64,000 nt of DNA, taken from contig OX442417.1 in assembly GCA_949361645.1 (NCBI GenBank), forward strand, positions 4,942,819-5,006,818. Reading direction: 5' to 3'. Source of the DNA: Spongilla lacustris. Lineage: Eukaryota > Porifera > Demospongiae > Spongillida > Spongillidae. Below are positions 33,577-46,392 of the stretch, piece by piece (position 1 is the first letter of the stretch; each line of letters starts with the position of its first letter). Both the position numbers and the translations under genes were made by a program. Under the pieces are notes generated by a model. The model did no database searches. It saw only the letters and a program-made list of their open reading frames with translations, and was not told the origin of the DNA.

Positions 33577-33815
33577 CCCTTGAGAAAGTTAGTGTTATAT
33601 AGGATTTGAAGGCATGCAATGCGGTGTAAAAATGAAGGGGTTGGAGATACAATAATTATTTCTATATTTAACTACATAATTGTAATGCCAAGTGCTAAAT
33701 ATAGCAAACGCAACGGCAGGAAAGATAAGTAGTAAATATAGGAATAATTATTAATCTGTATGCTTTAATACTTGTATAATTATTTTGCTTATACTAGTAG
33801 TAAAAAAAGAATGAA

Positions 33816-34079
33816 ACACGATATAAAAAACATTCTCTCTGAGAAAGTTGGACTGATTTGAAGGTAATGGTGGTGTAAAAAGGAAGGGAACAAGGGATCA
33901 ACGATGATACGATTTAGTAGTCCTATATTTAGCAACATAAAATGCACTTACTACAAAAGGGCTATATAAAAAAAATCAATTCATCGTTGATCCCTTGTTC
34001 CCTTCCTTTTTACACCATCATTGCATTCAAATCCTATAAACCACCAACTTTGTAAGAGAGAATGTTTTTTATATCTTGT
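33816..34079. mobile_element. Second copy of the 26.3-kb MITE
   Basis: Inverted arms begin ACACGATATAAAAAACATTC and contain GGGAACAAGGGATCAACGAT, matching the 26297-26570 element in arms and size (264 bp) but with a different central loop and a short deletion in the left arm. Confidence 0.85.
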
Positions 34080-35397
34080 ACTGAATTATAATAATTCTCA
34101 CTTTGGGCGTCAGATGTGTATTATTTAATAATTATGCACACATGGTAGTATGTATATGTACATGTATTGAGTATGTTTGCACGTAACTCATATGATTGAC
34201 TTCACAAACAGTCAGTTGCTGATTTTTACATGTACATGTACTTGCGTTAGCTTTGGTACACTTAGTTGTTTCTCCCACATAAAAAATGTGCACACCTACC
34301 TTACTGAGGATGCACCTGTGTTGAGGGAATTTGAAGAGTTGTACTACTTCTTTGTGATTAGTTTATATAGCAGACTCCTTAACACATTGCGCTATCTACA
34401 TCTACAAGAACAGAATTATGCACTATCATGAACATTGGGCGCCCAAAGAGAACTCTTGATAGGGTTTACTGTATATAGCACTATTAATACATACAGGCCA
34501 TGCAAATGATGCTAAAGTATAAGGCTCAGTGAAGTGTTAGCATTTCAACCTGAGGATTCGAAAACAGACTCTATATTTCTCAACACTGAATTGTTTTTTG
34601 TTTTGGAGAGGTTAATACTTTTGACAATATGTTGCACAAATACTCAGCCATTATTTAGTATAATATGCCGAGGAGTATATATGCTAGAATAACTTGGTTA
34701 TAAGGAATTGATCATCACTGCATGAATGCAAATTCTTGCAGTTCTACATAAACTGCTACCTGCATCATAGGCATGGTTGTCCCCTCCCTTCCGTAGGCCC
34801 CCGGACATCATACAGTTTAATCCACTCAACCATTGTCCCTCGCGGACAATAATGCCTATAGACATATATGCCCGCATGCAGGGGACATTTACGCCTGTAT
34901 AGGAATAAATGTCCTACTGCACACCAGTGTGGATACTGGTGCCTAGGATAGGATATCTTATATGCACTAGAAAATTGTTTTAACTCATTGCATGCACTAG
35001 GGGTCCGACCTAAGGCCTGCCGATCTGGCTGTCGCCTGAATGCAATGCCTGATTGAAATAATGGATTATATGTATAACTCCATCGTGGGACGGCATATGT
35101 ATGGAAGAACTTCCAGTCCAAACCATGCAATAGCAATATGCCTTTGCACATCATCTCAGAGTGGCTTTAATTTGCCGTTCAGGGGAAATAGCACCCAAGC
35201 ATGCATCCATATAGTCCATCTCCATTGTGATACAGTGGTGTCTTGAGCTATTGGTTCTTTTTGTCACAGGATTCTGTGCGCCAGCAGAAATTGTGAACTT
35301 GATTGCGTGTAGCGCCCTATATATAAAGCACACGACGAATAATATTATTTATTCATAACTCGTAATTGTAGGTTAACCAAAATACTAGCTGTTCAAA
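34080..35397. other. Intergenic upstream of copy B
   Basis: Contains a weak trace of the GTCC-rich repeat family near 34780-34870 (TTGTCCCTCGCGGACAATAA) and otherwise AT-rich sequence. The last 60-100 bp should hold the original promoter of copy B. No gene is supported. Confidence 0.5.
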
Positions 35398-38300
35398 ATG
35401 GACCAGGTGCGATGGTTAGCTTTACTATGCGTGTTGATGTTCGCTGGTCTGGCCGTTTCAGAGACAGTTATGGTGTTTCCCGTCTGTGCCGCTAGCCAAT
35501 GCCTCACCCTCGAACAAGCACTGGCAAACGTCACATCAAACACGGAGTTGCGATTAATGCCAGGATTACACGTGCTGCAGAGTTTCTCGTTTCTTCAAGA
35601 CGTCTCGAACGTTACCCTGAGCGGTACTGGCGATGCTTCGCAGGCAGTTATCACGTGCATTGACGGTGTGGAGCTCGGGGCGGTGAACCTTACTGGTTTA
35701 AGAGTAATGAACCTGACCGTTGATGGATGCGGCTTGAACGGAAAAAACCTTGATGATGTTATTACATATCTCAACAAATCCGTGGACCTTTTCTATCAAG
35801 TCCCGTCGGTAGTCAAGATAGCGATCTTCTTGGGTCAGTGCCGAGACGTCAACATCGAGAACGTCATCATAAATGGAACAGCCGGTATCGGCTTGTTGGT
35901 CATCAACGCGATCGGAAATTGTTCGTTAAAAGGAGTTGATTTTGTTGGAAATTCGAATTGGAATGGAACAAATTGTTACCCTACATTTGGAGATTACAGC
36001 AAAGTCGGGGGCGGAGCCATTTTTCTGTACCAAGACTACAAACCCGAATACGCCGTGGAGTTCAGCTCCATTACCAACCAGCTGAACTTGGACCAAAGCA
36101 CGTTCGTCGAAAACAGAGCGTGTTCTTTTCAACCAATAACCCAATACTATACACTGTCCCGAACATTTCGAGATTATGGCTACACGATAGGTTTTGATGC
36201 ATGCATGGAGGCCTTTCTGTTATCCTAGGTCAAAGCAAATTTGCTGTGGCCTTTCAAGTATCAAATTCTCGCTTTGAGTCCAACACTGCGTTCGTCGCTG
36301 GTGCAGCATATGTAGGAATCTTCACGTACGCTAGAAACTCCTCTATTGCATTCATCAATTGCATATTTGACTCAAACACAGCGACGTATCTTGGAGGAGG
36401 AATCGGACTGCTAAATGATATGGACCGATATGATGGCAGCATTATCACGGAGCAAGGAAGTATGAAGACCGTTGTTATAATAAATGGTTCAACATTCGAG
36501 CGTTGTTATGCTGGGTTAGCAGCCGCCATTTTCCTCACCTCGACCCGCTTTGCTAACAGGATAGTTTCGGGATCCGTCCGCATTCTTCTCGTGCAAAGTA
36601 TCCTACGTCGGAATATAGGCTGGCCGAGTACATCTGGAGGACTTATTGTCGACTGCAGAGAAACACTTGCCGACGGAAGACATTTGGGAATGCAGTTGGA
36701 GATTTCGGATACTGTGATCAGCGAATCAATTATCCAGACTGACAGCCTTTCCGCACCAATAAACGAGCCGTTTGCAGCTGTTTATGTATACCGTATGAAC
36801 GTAACGCTGAGCGGAAGCACTAGCATAAGGGACAATCCTATGACCGGGCTTACTGCCAGAGGTGGAGTGATTGGAATTCACGGCAACATTGATTTCATAA
36901 ATAATACTGGAGTTTATGGAGGTGCAATGAACCTACGTGCATTTTCTTTCCTCGCTTTCACTAGCAATTCATCTCTTCGAATGATAAACAACACGGCCCT
37001 AGCACTTGGAGGTGCACTCTACGTCGATCTGGAAAGCAACGAGTATTTCGAGCAATGCCTTCTCTATTTTGGTCACGACCAGTTTGACTACTGCTCCGAT
37101 TGCTCTAATCTCAACAACACAGGAGTTCAGATAGTGTTTTCAGGAAATAGAGCTTATCGTGGCAATGATATCTATGGCTCGACACTAATTAACTGTCAGT
37201 GGGCAGGTTATTACACAGCAAAAATTTTTTAGTGTATTTCACTCAAAACGCAAACTATATCACTCAGAATCCTGATTCAGAGTGATATAGTTTGCCGTTT
37301 TGAGTGAAATACACCAAACTGTTTATGCTGTGTATGCAACATATGTACAATTAAACCAGCTCTTCCCCACCGTATTCAACTTCGACAAAGTGCCACAGGG
37401 GATAGAAAACGTTGAAGCGCTGCCAAGCAGTATTAAGATCACATCTGAGCAGCCTGTGTATCCATTGTCGCCAGGACAAACCATCGTCCTGAACTTAAGT
37501 ACCTATGATGAGCTTGGTCAAAGGAGATAGGATGTTATTTCTTCATTTGTTGCTAACAGTCAGAATAATACTGCAAATGATTACACCTTCTTGCTGAACG
37601 GTGCAGCTGTAGTTAGCATTGATGAGACAAATTATATGGTATCCCTAACCTTACTAGCAGCTTTAACGAAGTTCCTGAAATCATTGCATTGCAAATTTAT
37701 TCCACTATTTCTAGTACACGTTATGTCAGCCAACTCATCACTGTAGAAGTACGCAATTGTCCGGATGGGTTTGAATTTAACAACAAAGCACAGAAATGCC
37801 AATGTACGCAATTACTCACTAGGAAAGGGATAACGTGCAATGAAGTATCACTTGAATTTTTTGTTCCATATGGAAAATGGTTAGGCTATGAGGATGGTTG
37901 CTTAACTGTTTTACGTACTTGTCCTGCCAAGTACTGTCAATATTGCACTTTCAACACTACAGTCTGTACAAATGATACCGTTGTGGTTAAAAATGAATCA
38001 TTTGATTTACAGTGTATTTCTGTTCTCAACAGAGGAGGGATTGGTTGCAGAACTTGTAAAGCCAACTACTCTGAGACATTTGGCATCAATTCTTTATGCA
38101 TGCAGTGCACAGGCAAATATCTCCTTATAATTGTGGGGGGACTTCTTGCTGGAGTGGTGCTTACCTGGGGAATTGCCTATCTGTGATTGACTGTGTCTCT
38201 GGGATGTATCCACGGAATCTTGTTTTACTGCAATATTTTGAGTGTGTATGCTGGTCAGTTGGCCTCAGTCAATTCAGGCTATTTCTTGGTGTTTGCATCA

Positions 38301-39275
38301 TGGCTGACTCTTAACATTAGTGTTGATACCAGTTTCTACAATGGCATGTCTGCTGTTGGGCGTGTTGACTTTGGGTTCATATTTATTTGGCATTCTACTT
38401 GCCATCACTTTTATAGCTCGTTTTGAAGTTTCTGTATGCTGTAGAAGATCATGTAGTGTTGTGCACTTCTCCACTGTTCAGATGTTTGCTACGCTCCTCA
38501 TACTGTGCTACACTCTTCTGATGGAGGCTACTGTGGAGGCTCTAGCACCATATATGGTGACTAGTACTGATGGTCTTGAGATGGTTTGCAGATCTTGAAG
38601 TCAGGTACTTTTCAGACCCAGGTCACATTGCTGTAGGGATAACTGGAATATCTGTTGCAATTCTTTACATAATACCACTTCCATTAGTGCTGCTCATTCC
38701 CAGACTGTCATACCAGCTACGATTCCTACGTCTTCTGAAACCACTGTATGACATTGTCTGGGATCCATTTAAACCCCGCTTGCGTTGCTGGTTGTCCTTT
38801 CAGTTGTGGTTCACTACAGGTGCCTTTGCCTTGCAGTACTTCGTGCAACCACCTAGTAATATCTTTGCTGTCTTGATTTTGCTGATTGTCAGCTTATTCA
38901 TGCTGACGTCTTTGAGACCATACAAAAGTGAATGGGTAAACATATTTAAATTCGTTCCTTATCCTTGATATGATTATTATCTTTGCTGGGGCTTTGTTTT
39001 ACAACTCATCTAAGCCCCAGGCAATAACTGATAGCTTCACTGACCAGGATATCTTCACCTTGGTGTTCGTGTTGATTGCCTACCTCTCCATTGTAGCACT
39101 GTTTTTGTACCACATGTTCCAGAAATTTATACGGCCCAAGTGCAGAGTAGCGAATGATAACATTGCCAGCAAAAGTGTTGGAAACCTCATGCAACAGACT
39201 GATTTGTCAGAAATGATATTATTGACAATATCCAGGTTGAAAATATCGATATCGTTTTACGTGAGCCGTTATTAG
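35398..39275 (+). pseudogene. Membrane beta-helix protein pseudogene, copy B
   Basis: Begins with a good signal peptide (MDQVRWLALLCVLMFAGLAV, then SETVMVF) and the domain TLEQALANVTSNTELRLMPG. Asn/Gly-rich beta-helix-like repeats follow (INCIFDSNTATYLGGGIGLL; INNTALALGGALYVDL), then a cysteine-rich stalk (CPDGFEFNN ... YCQYCTFNT ... CRTCKANYSETFG ... CMQC) and at least six hydrophobic segments to the end (VGGLLAGVVLTWGIAYL; FGILLAITFIARF; AILYIIPLPLVLLIP; IFAVLILLIVSLFML; FVLIAYLSIVALFLYHMF). It is broken by a frameshift at a TGCATGCATG stretch near 36200, a hairpin element (37214-37332), a TAG at 37528, a TGA near 38184 and shifts near 37660, 38270, 38575 and 38965. The intact gene would encode roughly 1250 residues. 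The family is not identified. Confidence 0.82.
37214..37332. mobile_element. 119-bp hairpin element with CACAGCAAA ends, TA duplication
   Basis: Inverted arms from CACAGCAAAAA to TTTTGAGTGAAATACACC- and GCTGTG enclose a short loop with TCACTCTGAATC. TA flanks it on both sides (37212-37213 and 37333-37334). Copy A at about 28140 has the uninterrupted sequence, so the empty site is visible in the same window. A second copy lies at 57549-57666. Confidence 0.92.
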
Positions 39276-40008
39276 AAAATTAACACTCTCTGATGGCTAC
39301 TGTGGACAGACTTTATCATACTGAAAACTTGATTTCATAAATGCAGTGTGATGGCTATGTATATTGTATAGTGTGGAATAATTGAGGTGATGTTGGTCAA
39401 TTAAGCATCAAATGAAGCAGCAATTATCAATTTATGTATTGCACATGCAGTAGTAGAGATAGAATGTATTGTAGCGTCACAATTTTTTGTTCAGTATAAT
39501 ACCAATTCAAAAATCTTACAAGAACCTTGTATGTGTTGTGCTATGCAAGATAGGTATAGCGGCTTTCTCATATTAGCTGTACTGTAAAAAATAATAGATC
39601 ATTCATAGAAATAGACTTGAGACTTGCAATTAATGAATGATATCATAATGGTTTAGATGAACTGTTTTATCCTGCCTGCTAAATCTATTACTGCAATGTG
39701 CATGACTCTCAGATGTTTATGGAAATGTGAAAGAGTGATGTCCATATTAGTTTCCTTGTTTTTAAAGGCACCGGCTACTGAAGTGGCTAAAGAGCATACA
39801 GTTCACAGCACGCGCATCTAGTTGTGTATGAAGTGTGCTTATTTTATTTCAGAGCGATAAATATTGTTCAAGAGCAGCCATATAAGTTAAGCATTTTAAA
39901 ATAGTTTTGCTACTTTATACATGGATAGAGTCAACTCAAAAACTGTTGTTGGTATGAAGTATTATTACTTGAATTAAAAACCTTAAATTAAACAATCATT
40001 ATGTTTTA
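39276..40008. other. Intergenic, possible LINE 5' leader
   Basis: The first 200 bp continue the homology between the flanks of copies A and B. The rest, from about 39760, could be untranslated leader of the LINE that follows, but no target duplication was found to set its 5' end. Confidence 0.4.
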
Positions 40009-43000
40009 ATGGCGGGCAGAAGTTTGGCAGACGATTCACTTTGCAAGTCCATTTCCTCTAAGTGCTGCCCTTGTAATGGAGACTACGCACGCTGTAAAGG
40101 TTGTGTTTGCGTGAAAGCAGGACGTAAGTGTCATAGCTGTTATGCCATGAAGCGGAATCTTTGCTCCAATACGTGCGCACCTGTCGAACCACAATCCACT
40201 AGCAGCTTGACTCAATTCGAGTCGGCGCCTTCACTTCGTTTACAATCTCAGTCGGCGGTTCATTCATCATCAAATTCACAGCTACCACCTCTAGACCTGA
40301 TGCAGCAGTCGCAGTCTCAGCAACCACAATCACATTCACAGTCACCACCTTCGTGTTTGCAGTCACATTCATTGCCCATCTCTCAACCACAATTGCTTCC
40401 ACGGTCGGAGCTACCTGAGGCAGAGCTACCTCAGGCGGAGCCCTCTATCGGTCATAATAGCGCATTTGTTAGTAGCCATTCGGCTTCCTCCCGCCCTGCC
40501 TTAGCAAATAATAAAACTTGTATTCCAGTTTTTGGCAAGTCAAAACCATCATGCCCGCTTCCTTGCCCAATCACAGTCTGTAATGAACTCATATTACCCA
40601 CCATGTGGAAATCCCATATGAGCATGCACGCAGCTGGAACTCTACCTGGAGATGTCCCGGGTGAATGGTTAGCCATCAAAAATTACTCCATCTGTTCACA
40701 CTGCTCTACACTCGTGTCCACCTCACGCCTCTCATCGCACATCAACATCTGCTCTCATGTTTCTCTTCAACCTTCCCCATCAGTGTCTGACAACCCTGCT
40801 ACGGCAGTATGTTCTTCACAACTGCCTTCCTTTGACGACATCTTTTCCACATTTTGCCCCACCTTGAAGCATATCCCCTTTCATGATCGCCAGGCATTTG
40901 GCAGGGTTTTTCTGAATTGTCTCCTTTCCATCCTACACGATGGTTCTTCCCACTCTTGGCAAAGATTCCTTATGCTGCCAAAATGTGTTCTAGCTTCTAG
41001 TAAGCGTGGAGGTAGACATCATAAGCATACATCAATCAGTAAGCTGTGTGATTTTTGGGAGGCAGGTCAAGAAGTTCAACTATGGGATCGAGCATCGAGG
41101 CATGCGACCAAATCAGGTTTCAAGAGCTCTTCCACACCTGATTATAAGCCGAAGCAGCTTTCACACTCCATCTCTCTGGCTCAGGAGGGTCTTTATGGTA
41201 AGGCTTGTCGGATGTTGTGTTCTAATGGCATTGCCGCTATAACAGTAGCAAGACCTGGGAGGCTCTGAAATCCAAACATCCACACTCTCCTCCTCCTACT
41301 ATCCCCATGGATCACTCACCTCAGAGCTCACCTAACATCCTTCCTGCTGACTTCAACATTTTGTCCATTATCCACTCTTTCAGCAAAGATACAGCTTGCG
41401 GCCCCTCTGGCTTAAGAATTCAACACATCCTAGATGCTCTGGAAGCCACCCTGCCTACCTCACTTGCCAAGGTGCTTTTAAGTGTAGTGAACCTGTTGGC
41501 CAGTGGTAAGGTCCCAGCAGAAATCGCAACTCACCTTGCTGGAGGTTCCCTGATAGCCATCAATAAATCCAAGGCTCCTGACTGTGACGTTAGACCTATT
41601 GCCATAGGTGAGGTGCTACGTCGTTTAACCAGCAGATGTTTATGCGCCATGGTTAAATGCAAGGCTGCTGATTACTTCAGTCCACACCAACTCGGAGTAG
41701 CTTGCCCAGGTGGAGCCGAGACCATGGTCCATTCATTACGAGCATGTGTTGACCGTCATTGGGAAGATGACGACTTTGTAGTCCTAAAGGTAGATCTCCG
41801 CAATGCCTTTAACAATGTCTCAAGACAAGCTGTACTCGATCAATGCCACTCCCATTTCCCTGAGCTCCTCCCATGGGTGTCATGGTGCTACAGCCATCCC
41901 ACCAATCTTTGGCATCCACTGGGCAGTCTGTCATCTACCTCAGGTGTGCAGCAAGGTGATCCACTTGGCTCCCTTCTATTTTCTCTCGTTATTCACCCTG
42001 TCATCATTGAAATCGAAAATGCCTGTGAGTCCCTATCTTTCAACAAATGGTACTTGGACGATGGTGCTCTGGCTGGGTCCAAGACTAGCATTGATCAGGC
42101 CCTATCTATCTTGAATAATCAGGGGCCCCCCCTTGGCCTATTTCCTAACTTCAGCAAATGTGAACTTTTTTGCAAAAAACCCCTACCTGACTTTCATGAT
42201 GCTATCACTACACGCTCAAATGTTCCGAATTTTGTCATTCTTGGGTCACCAATTGGAAACAAAAGCTTTTGTGAAGACTTTGCATCATCAGCCATCAGGG
42301 CTTCTAATATCTTGCACCAACAACTGCAGAAACTAGAGGATCCCCAGATTGCCCTAACTCTCCTTCGCCAGTGTGCTGCCTTCTGCAAGGTCACGCACAT
42401 TGCACGTACCACACCTCCAAATTTGATTCAATCCGCTCTCGCTACATTTGATGATAGTGTCAGAGCCTGTTTCATGGAGTGCACTGCTATTGACTTGTCA
42501 CCTAACTGCCCAGCCTGGAAGCAAGCCACGCTGAGCTTATCCCATGGCGGTATGGGCCTTCGATCTGTTTTCCTCCATTGCTCTGCTGCATACATCAGCT
42601 CTATTAGTGCCTCCTTCCCTGACCACATCAATTCACCATACCTCCTCGAGGCCATCAATATTTATAATGCCCTTGTTTCTCCCAATGAAGCTCTTTCATC
42701 AACCTTTGACTCCATCCACACCAATCGACATGTTTTGTCACAGAATCTTGAAGACAAACAGTTTCAATCCCTCTTGCAAAGCAGCTCCCTGGCTGACCGA
42801 GCCCGACTTCTTTCTGTCTCATCCCCACATGCTAGCTCTTGGTTGCGTGTCGCCCCATCACCGGCCTTAGGCTTGCATTTAACACCATCCGAATGTCAGT
42901 TTGCCATCAAATGGTGGCTTGGTATTCAGTTATGTGAGCCCGGCTCTGTGTGTGCCCTTTGCCCTACCAAAGCCCTTGAGGCTCACCACGCTCTAACATG

Positions 43001-43549
43001 CAAGAGAGGTAGGATGTCATTGCGCGTCATAACAACCTTCGCGATACCTTGTATCACCTCTTCAAGAAAGCCTTATACAACCCTAAGCTGGAAGCTGGCA
43101 GTGGTCTTGGTCATGACCAGAAACAATCTAGACCAGCAGACATTCTAGTTAACAACTGGGGCTTCAATGGCAAACCTGCTGCGTTCGACCTATCTGTGTC
43201 ATCTCCGCTAAAACCTGACATAGTTTCCGAAGCGGGACACACAGCAGGCACTGCAGCTTTTGCCACAGAACAGCGAAAGATACTAGCAAATTCTGGGATT
43301 TGTGCAGAACTAGGCTGGAGCTGCATACCGCTTGTTGTCGATTCATTCGGGGCATGGGGCCAACTTGCCTCTGACACCTTCAAGAAACTTGCTTCCCGCC
43401 TTTCAGTTCAGGTTAACTCCTCCACTTCCACCACTCTGGACAGCATTTATTCGAGACTAAACCTTTCCCTTGTGCGCTCGAATGCCAGAGCATTTCTTGC
43501 AAGGGCAGGTCCCCGTGCTAAAGTCTCAGACCTCTACTTAGATAGTTGA
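40009..43549 (+). mobile_element. LINE (non-LTR retrotransposon) with restriction-like endonuclease
   Basis: One long protein in three frames. The N-terminus (40009) has a cysteine cluster CCPCNGDYARCKGCVCVKAG then CHSC, a Gln/Ser-rich linker, and two zinc-finger-like segments (CPLPCPITVC...HMSMH and CSHCSTLVS...HINIC). The reverse transcriptase follows: KVDLRNAFNNVSR (motif A, near 41790), GVQQGDPLGSLLF, and WYLDDGALAG (near 42050), all catalytic acids intact. A CCHC knuckle (CALCPTKALEAHHALTC) precedes RPADILVNNWGFNGKPAAFD, matching the RPD...D layout of R2-type restriction-like endonucleases. Frame changes near 41238 and 43010 inactivate it. A poly(A) tail follows at 43644. The clade (R2-like or a relative) is inferred. 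Confidence 0.9.
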
Positions 43550-43642
43550 CTCATACATAGTTACATAGTTTATTAGTTCAATATTGAAATTTGTGTTTAA
43601 CATGTATTATTACAATTATATCTATAATATAATTGTAAAATT

Positions 43643-43643
<1 letters not shown>

Positions 43644-43681
<38 letters not shown>
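43644..43681 (+). repeat. Poly(A) tail of the LINE
   Basis: An A-run of about 38 bases, 95 bp after the stop codon, marks the 3' end of the retrotransposed copy. No confident duplicate of the following AGATTAATAATATATT was found upstream. Confidence 0.85.
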
Positions 43682-43683
<2 letters not shown>

Positions 43684-44331
43684 TTAATAATATATTGCTG
43701 TCACAGTCCATGCTTTTGCAATGTGTTTAGCACAGTGTGCATTATTATAAGTTGTTATGTTCAGTTGAACGTTTTAATGCAACTTACAAAGGTAGCCTCT
43801 GATTTGAAAATCAATCCCCACATATTCTAGATCCAAAATTATCGTCATTTTGATTAGGATAGGTAAACAATTAGGAGAATAGGTAAAGAATTAGGAGAAT
43901 AGTGCAAAATTTTATACCTCTATCTTGTAGCACGTTTATAAATTGATACTATTGTTATGTCTTCACAACTGACCCGAGTAAAAATTTCTTGCACGACCAT
44001 GCTATGGATCTTTGCAAGAACCATGCAAGAAACATGCATTCAGTCACGCATGAGCGTGCATGATTTTCGGACGTTTACGCGCATGAATCTTACGAAAGAT
44101 TCGCGCGCGAATCGTACACAGGACTCTTGCGTGAATCATGCATCGATCTTGAAAGAACTAGTACGGTAAACATGCATGCATCTTTCGAGGATCATATAAG
44201 TTTCTTCACACAACCATTCGTGCGTGATTTAATATATATGCTCTGATTAAATTGAATCAAATACAAATACATTGATATATGCACTTGCATTGGACTATAT
44301 CGATTGGTGCATGTAGTTTAAAAGAATTCTG

Positions 44332-46200
44332 TCACTCCGCTCTAAGGTCTCCTTTTTCATCACTATCGTCTAGAGCCGATTCATCCTGATCAGATTCCTC
44401 TTCACAATCTTCACTGTCTTCCTCCCCAGATGAACGTTCTGCTGCTTTTGCTTTGTCAACTTCACTGTGGGCCCCTTTACTAGACTCAATACACCTAAGC
44501 TTCATAGCCCTGTGTACGTCTCTGCATTTTTGATTGCATTTTTTCTTCAGTACCCTCATGTTGAAACTGTCGACACCAAATCGTTTCTTCACACAGCCTA
44601 AAACCAAAAGTGATCAATTAAGCCAAATATTGCTCAATATAAAAATACCAATCAGTTTTCTCATCTTGTCTTCCGATAAAGCTGGTTTTGAGCTCTTCTT
44701 TGACTTTACCACTAACGACTTACTGAGCTCCTCTTTTGTAAAAAATACATCCAGGAGTGAAAGTGCCGCAGCATAGGGTGTATCAGTGTTGATCATACTA
44801 AAATTAATGGATTCATCATTTTGATTACCCTATGATTTCAAAAATAAACTGTCATGTTTCTCTGTATACAAACATATAGAAAAAGTAGTTACATACCTTC
44901 AACAAAATGTTCTTGATTTCTTTCAGTTGATTCTCAATTTTATCAAACCTCTCCTCATGCATGCACTGAAAAGTTATATATATCACTCTTGACACTGCAA
45001 AAGAAACATACCGTAGGACCTGAAATCACATTTTGACCTGAGAAAGACTGATTTTCTTTATTATGGTGGTCTTGTATCTTAATACAGTATGATTAGAAAA
45101 TTTCTCATCATCGAACAGATTATGCTTACTGGTTTTGATATTGTGGTAGATGTTTCTTTGGCTTTCTTCAAAACGCCTTTTACAGTGTTGTGAATTACCT
45201 TTGTGGATCGCGTAAGAGCAGACTGTGTTTTGGAGAACTGAGATGAAGCAGTAGGAATATCATCAGGTTGCATTTCAGTTTCAGCTGGCATTTGAGACAG
45301 TGCTGGTGTTGCTGCGGGTTGATGTATTCTTTTGGGTCTTTTGTCTAAATAGAAACACAAACTAAATGGAAATTACAATCCACATGACACCAATGTATCA
45401 CACCTGAAAAAGATAAAAATGTAACAGGATATTCCTGTCCATATTCACTGATCAAAAATTCTGCCCCGTCAACAAAATCTGTTTCACAAATAGGCAAAAA
45501 ATCGGGCTTTCCAAGTGTCTCCATTTTAGTGCTCTTCGTTTTGCCTGTTTGCGCACAACGTACGATCACGGTTCCTGATGTGCAATGTACACTGAATTAA
45601 AATCGATGCAAATAAATTAATTTCATTGTTCATGTGGGATAAGAGTGCAAATCAAAACAACGTTGCCAATATGCTCGTATTATGATAATTTAGGTTTTAC
45701 GGTATATAATCTTCAGGTGTTAATTGGCTTCATATCAGTCCAAAGCAATCGATCGTCCGACGTACTTTGCTGTATACGCAAGTAACTCAAACCGATACAT
45801 GTACGTGTAGCTAGCTGGCCTGCTGTGTGCTTATACAGTGCGTACCATTAAGCCGATGCAATTAAGGCGTAAATTAATATAGCTTTGTACGTTTACACAG
45901 GCATGCACGCATCGAATGTAAATTTACGTACAGCGTTAATTGCTACACCTACGTACACTACGCTATATCACAGCTTCGCCTGCACGCAAATTAATATATA
46001 TATACATATGCATGTGCACTTACGCCACCCGCGGACCATATATATATACACGTATTCATACACATACACGACCACATATACAGTACATATAAGTGCTTAC
46101 TCTTCTTATCTAGTAGAGTTTCTTCAAATCCATCTTCAAGTGTCTCCCGTAACTTCGCGCTCAGTTGCCTTGAACGTTTCCCACATATCTGCGAGCACAT
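44332..46200 (-). CDS. BEN-domain protein of the transposon
   Basis: Seven exons close perfectly in frame: 46200-46101, 45574-45404, 45344-45130, 45077-45012, 44965-44897, 44829-44649 and 44597-44332, coding 355 residues with GT-AG borders. The N-terminus is MCSQICGKRSRQLSAKLRET; the middle is Ser/Thr/Gln-rich; exon 5 is a short amphipathic helix (HEERFDKIENQLKEIKNILL). Exons 6-7 hold a BEN-like domain: YAAALSLLDVFFTKEELSKS then KPALSEDKMRKLI and RFGVDSFNMRVLKKKCNQKC. The C-terminus is acidic (SGEEDSEDCEEESDQDESAL). BEN domains bind DNA and recruit chromatin factors. Placement inside the transposon, divergent from the transposase, suggests an accessory DNA-binding protein. The model rests on splice-site and frame consistency. 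Confidence 0.75.
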
Positions 46201-46392
46201 GCTTCTTTGCGTAAGTGCACGTGAGATGAAAATGTATTCATAATTAGACGTATCATAATTATTACCAGTGTGTTGTTTGGTAGATCGATAGATTCATTTG
46301 TTGCGAGCCTATAAATAGAATTGTTACAATTGTAACAATTGTGTATTCGTATTAATAAGTCATCCTTTTGCGTGTTTAAAGTTGCGCTCAAA
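46201..46392. promoter_or_regulatory. Shared promoter region of BEN and transposase genes
   Basis: 192 bp separate the two divergent ATGs (46200 minus, 46393 plus). The region is AT-rich with a TTACAATTGTAACAATTG dyad near 46323-46340. No experimentally known motif is claimed. Confidence 0.45.

Noticed and set aside
40009..43549. Host gene with introns instead of a LINE
   Set aside because: RT and endonuclease motifs, a zinc knuckle and a 3' poly(A) tail identify a retrotransposon, and the frame changes lack GT-AG borders.
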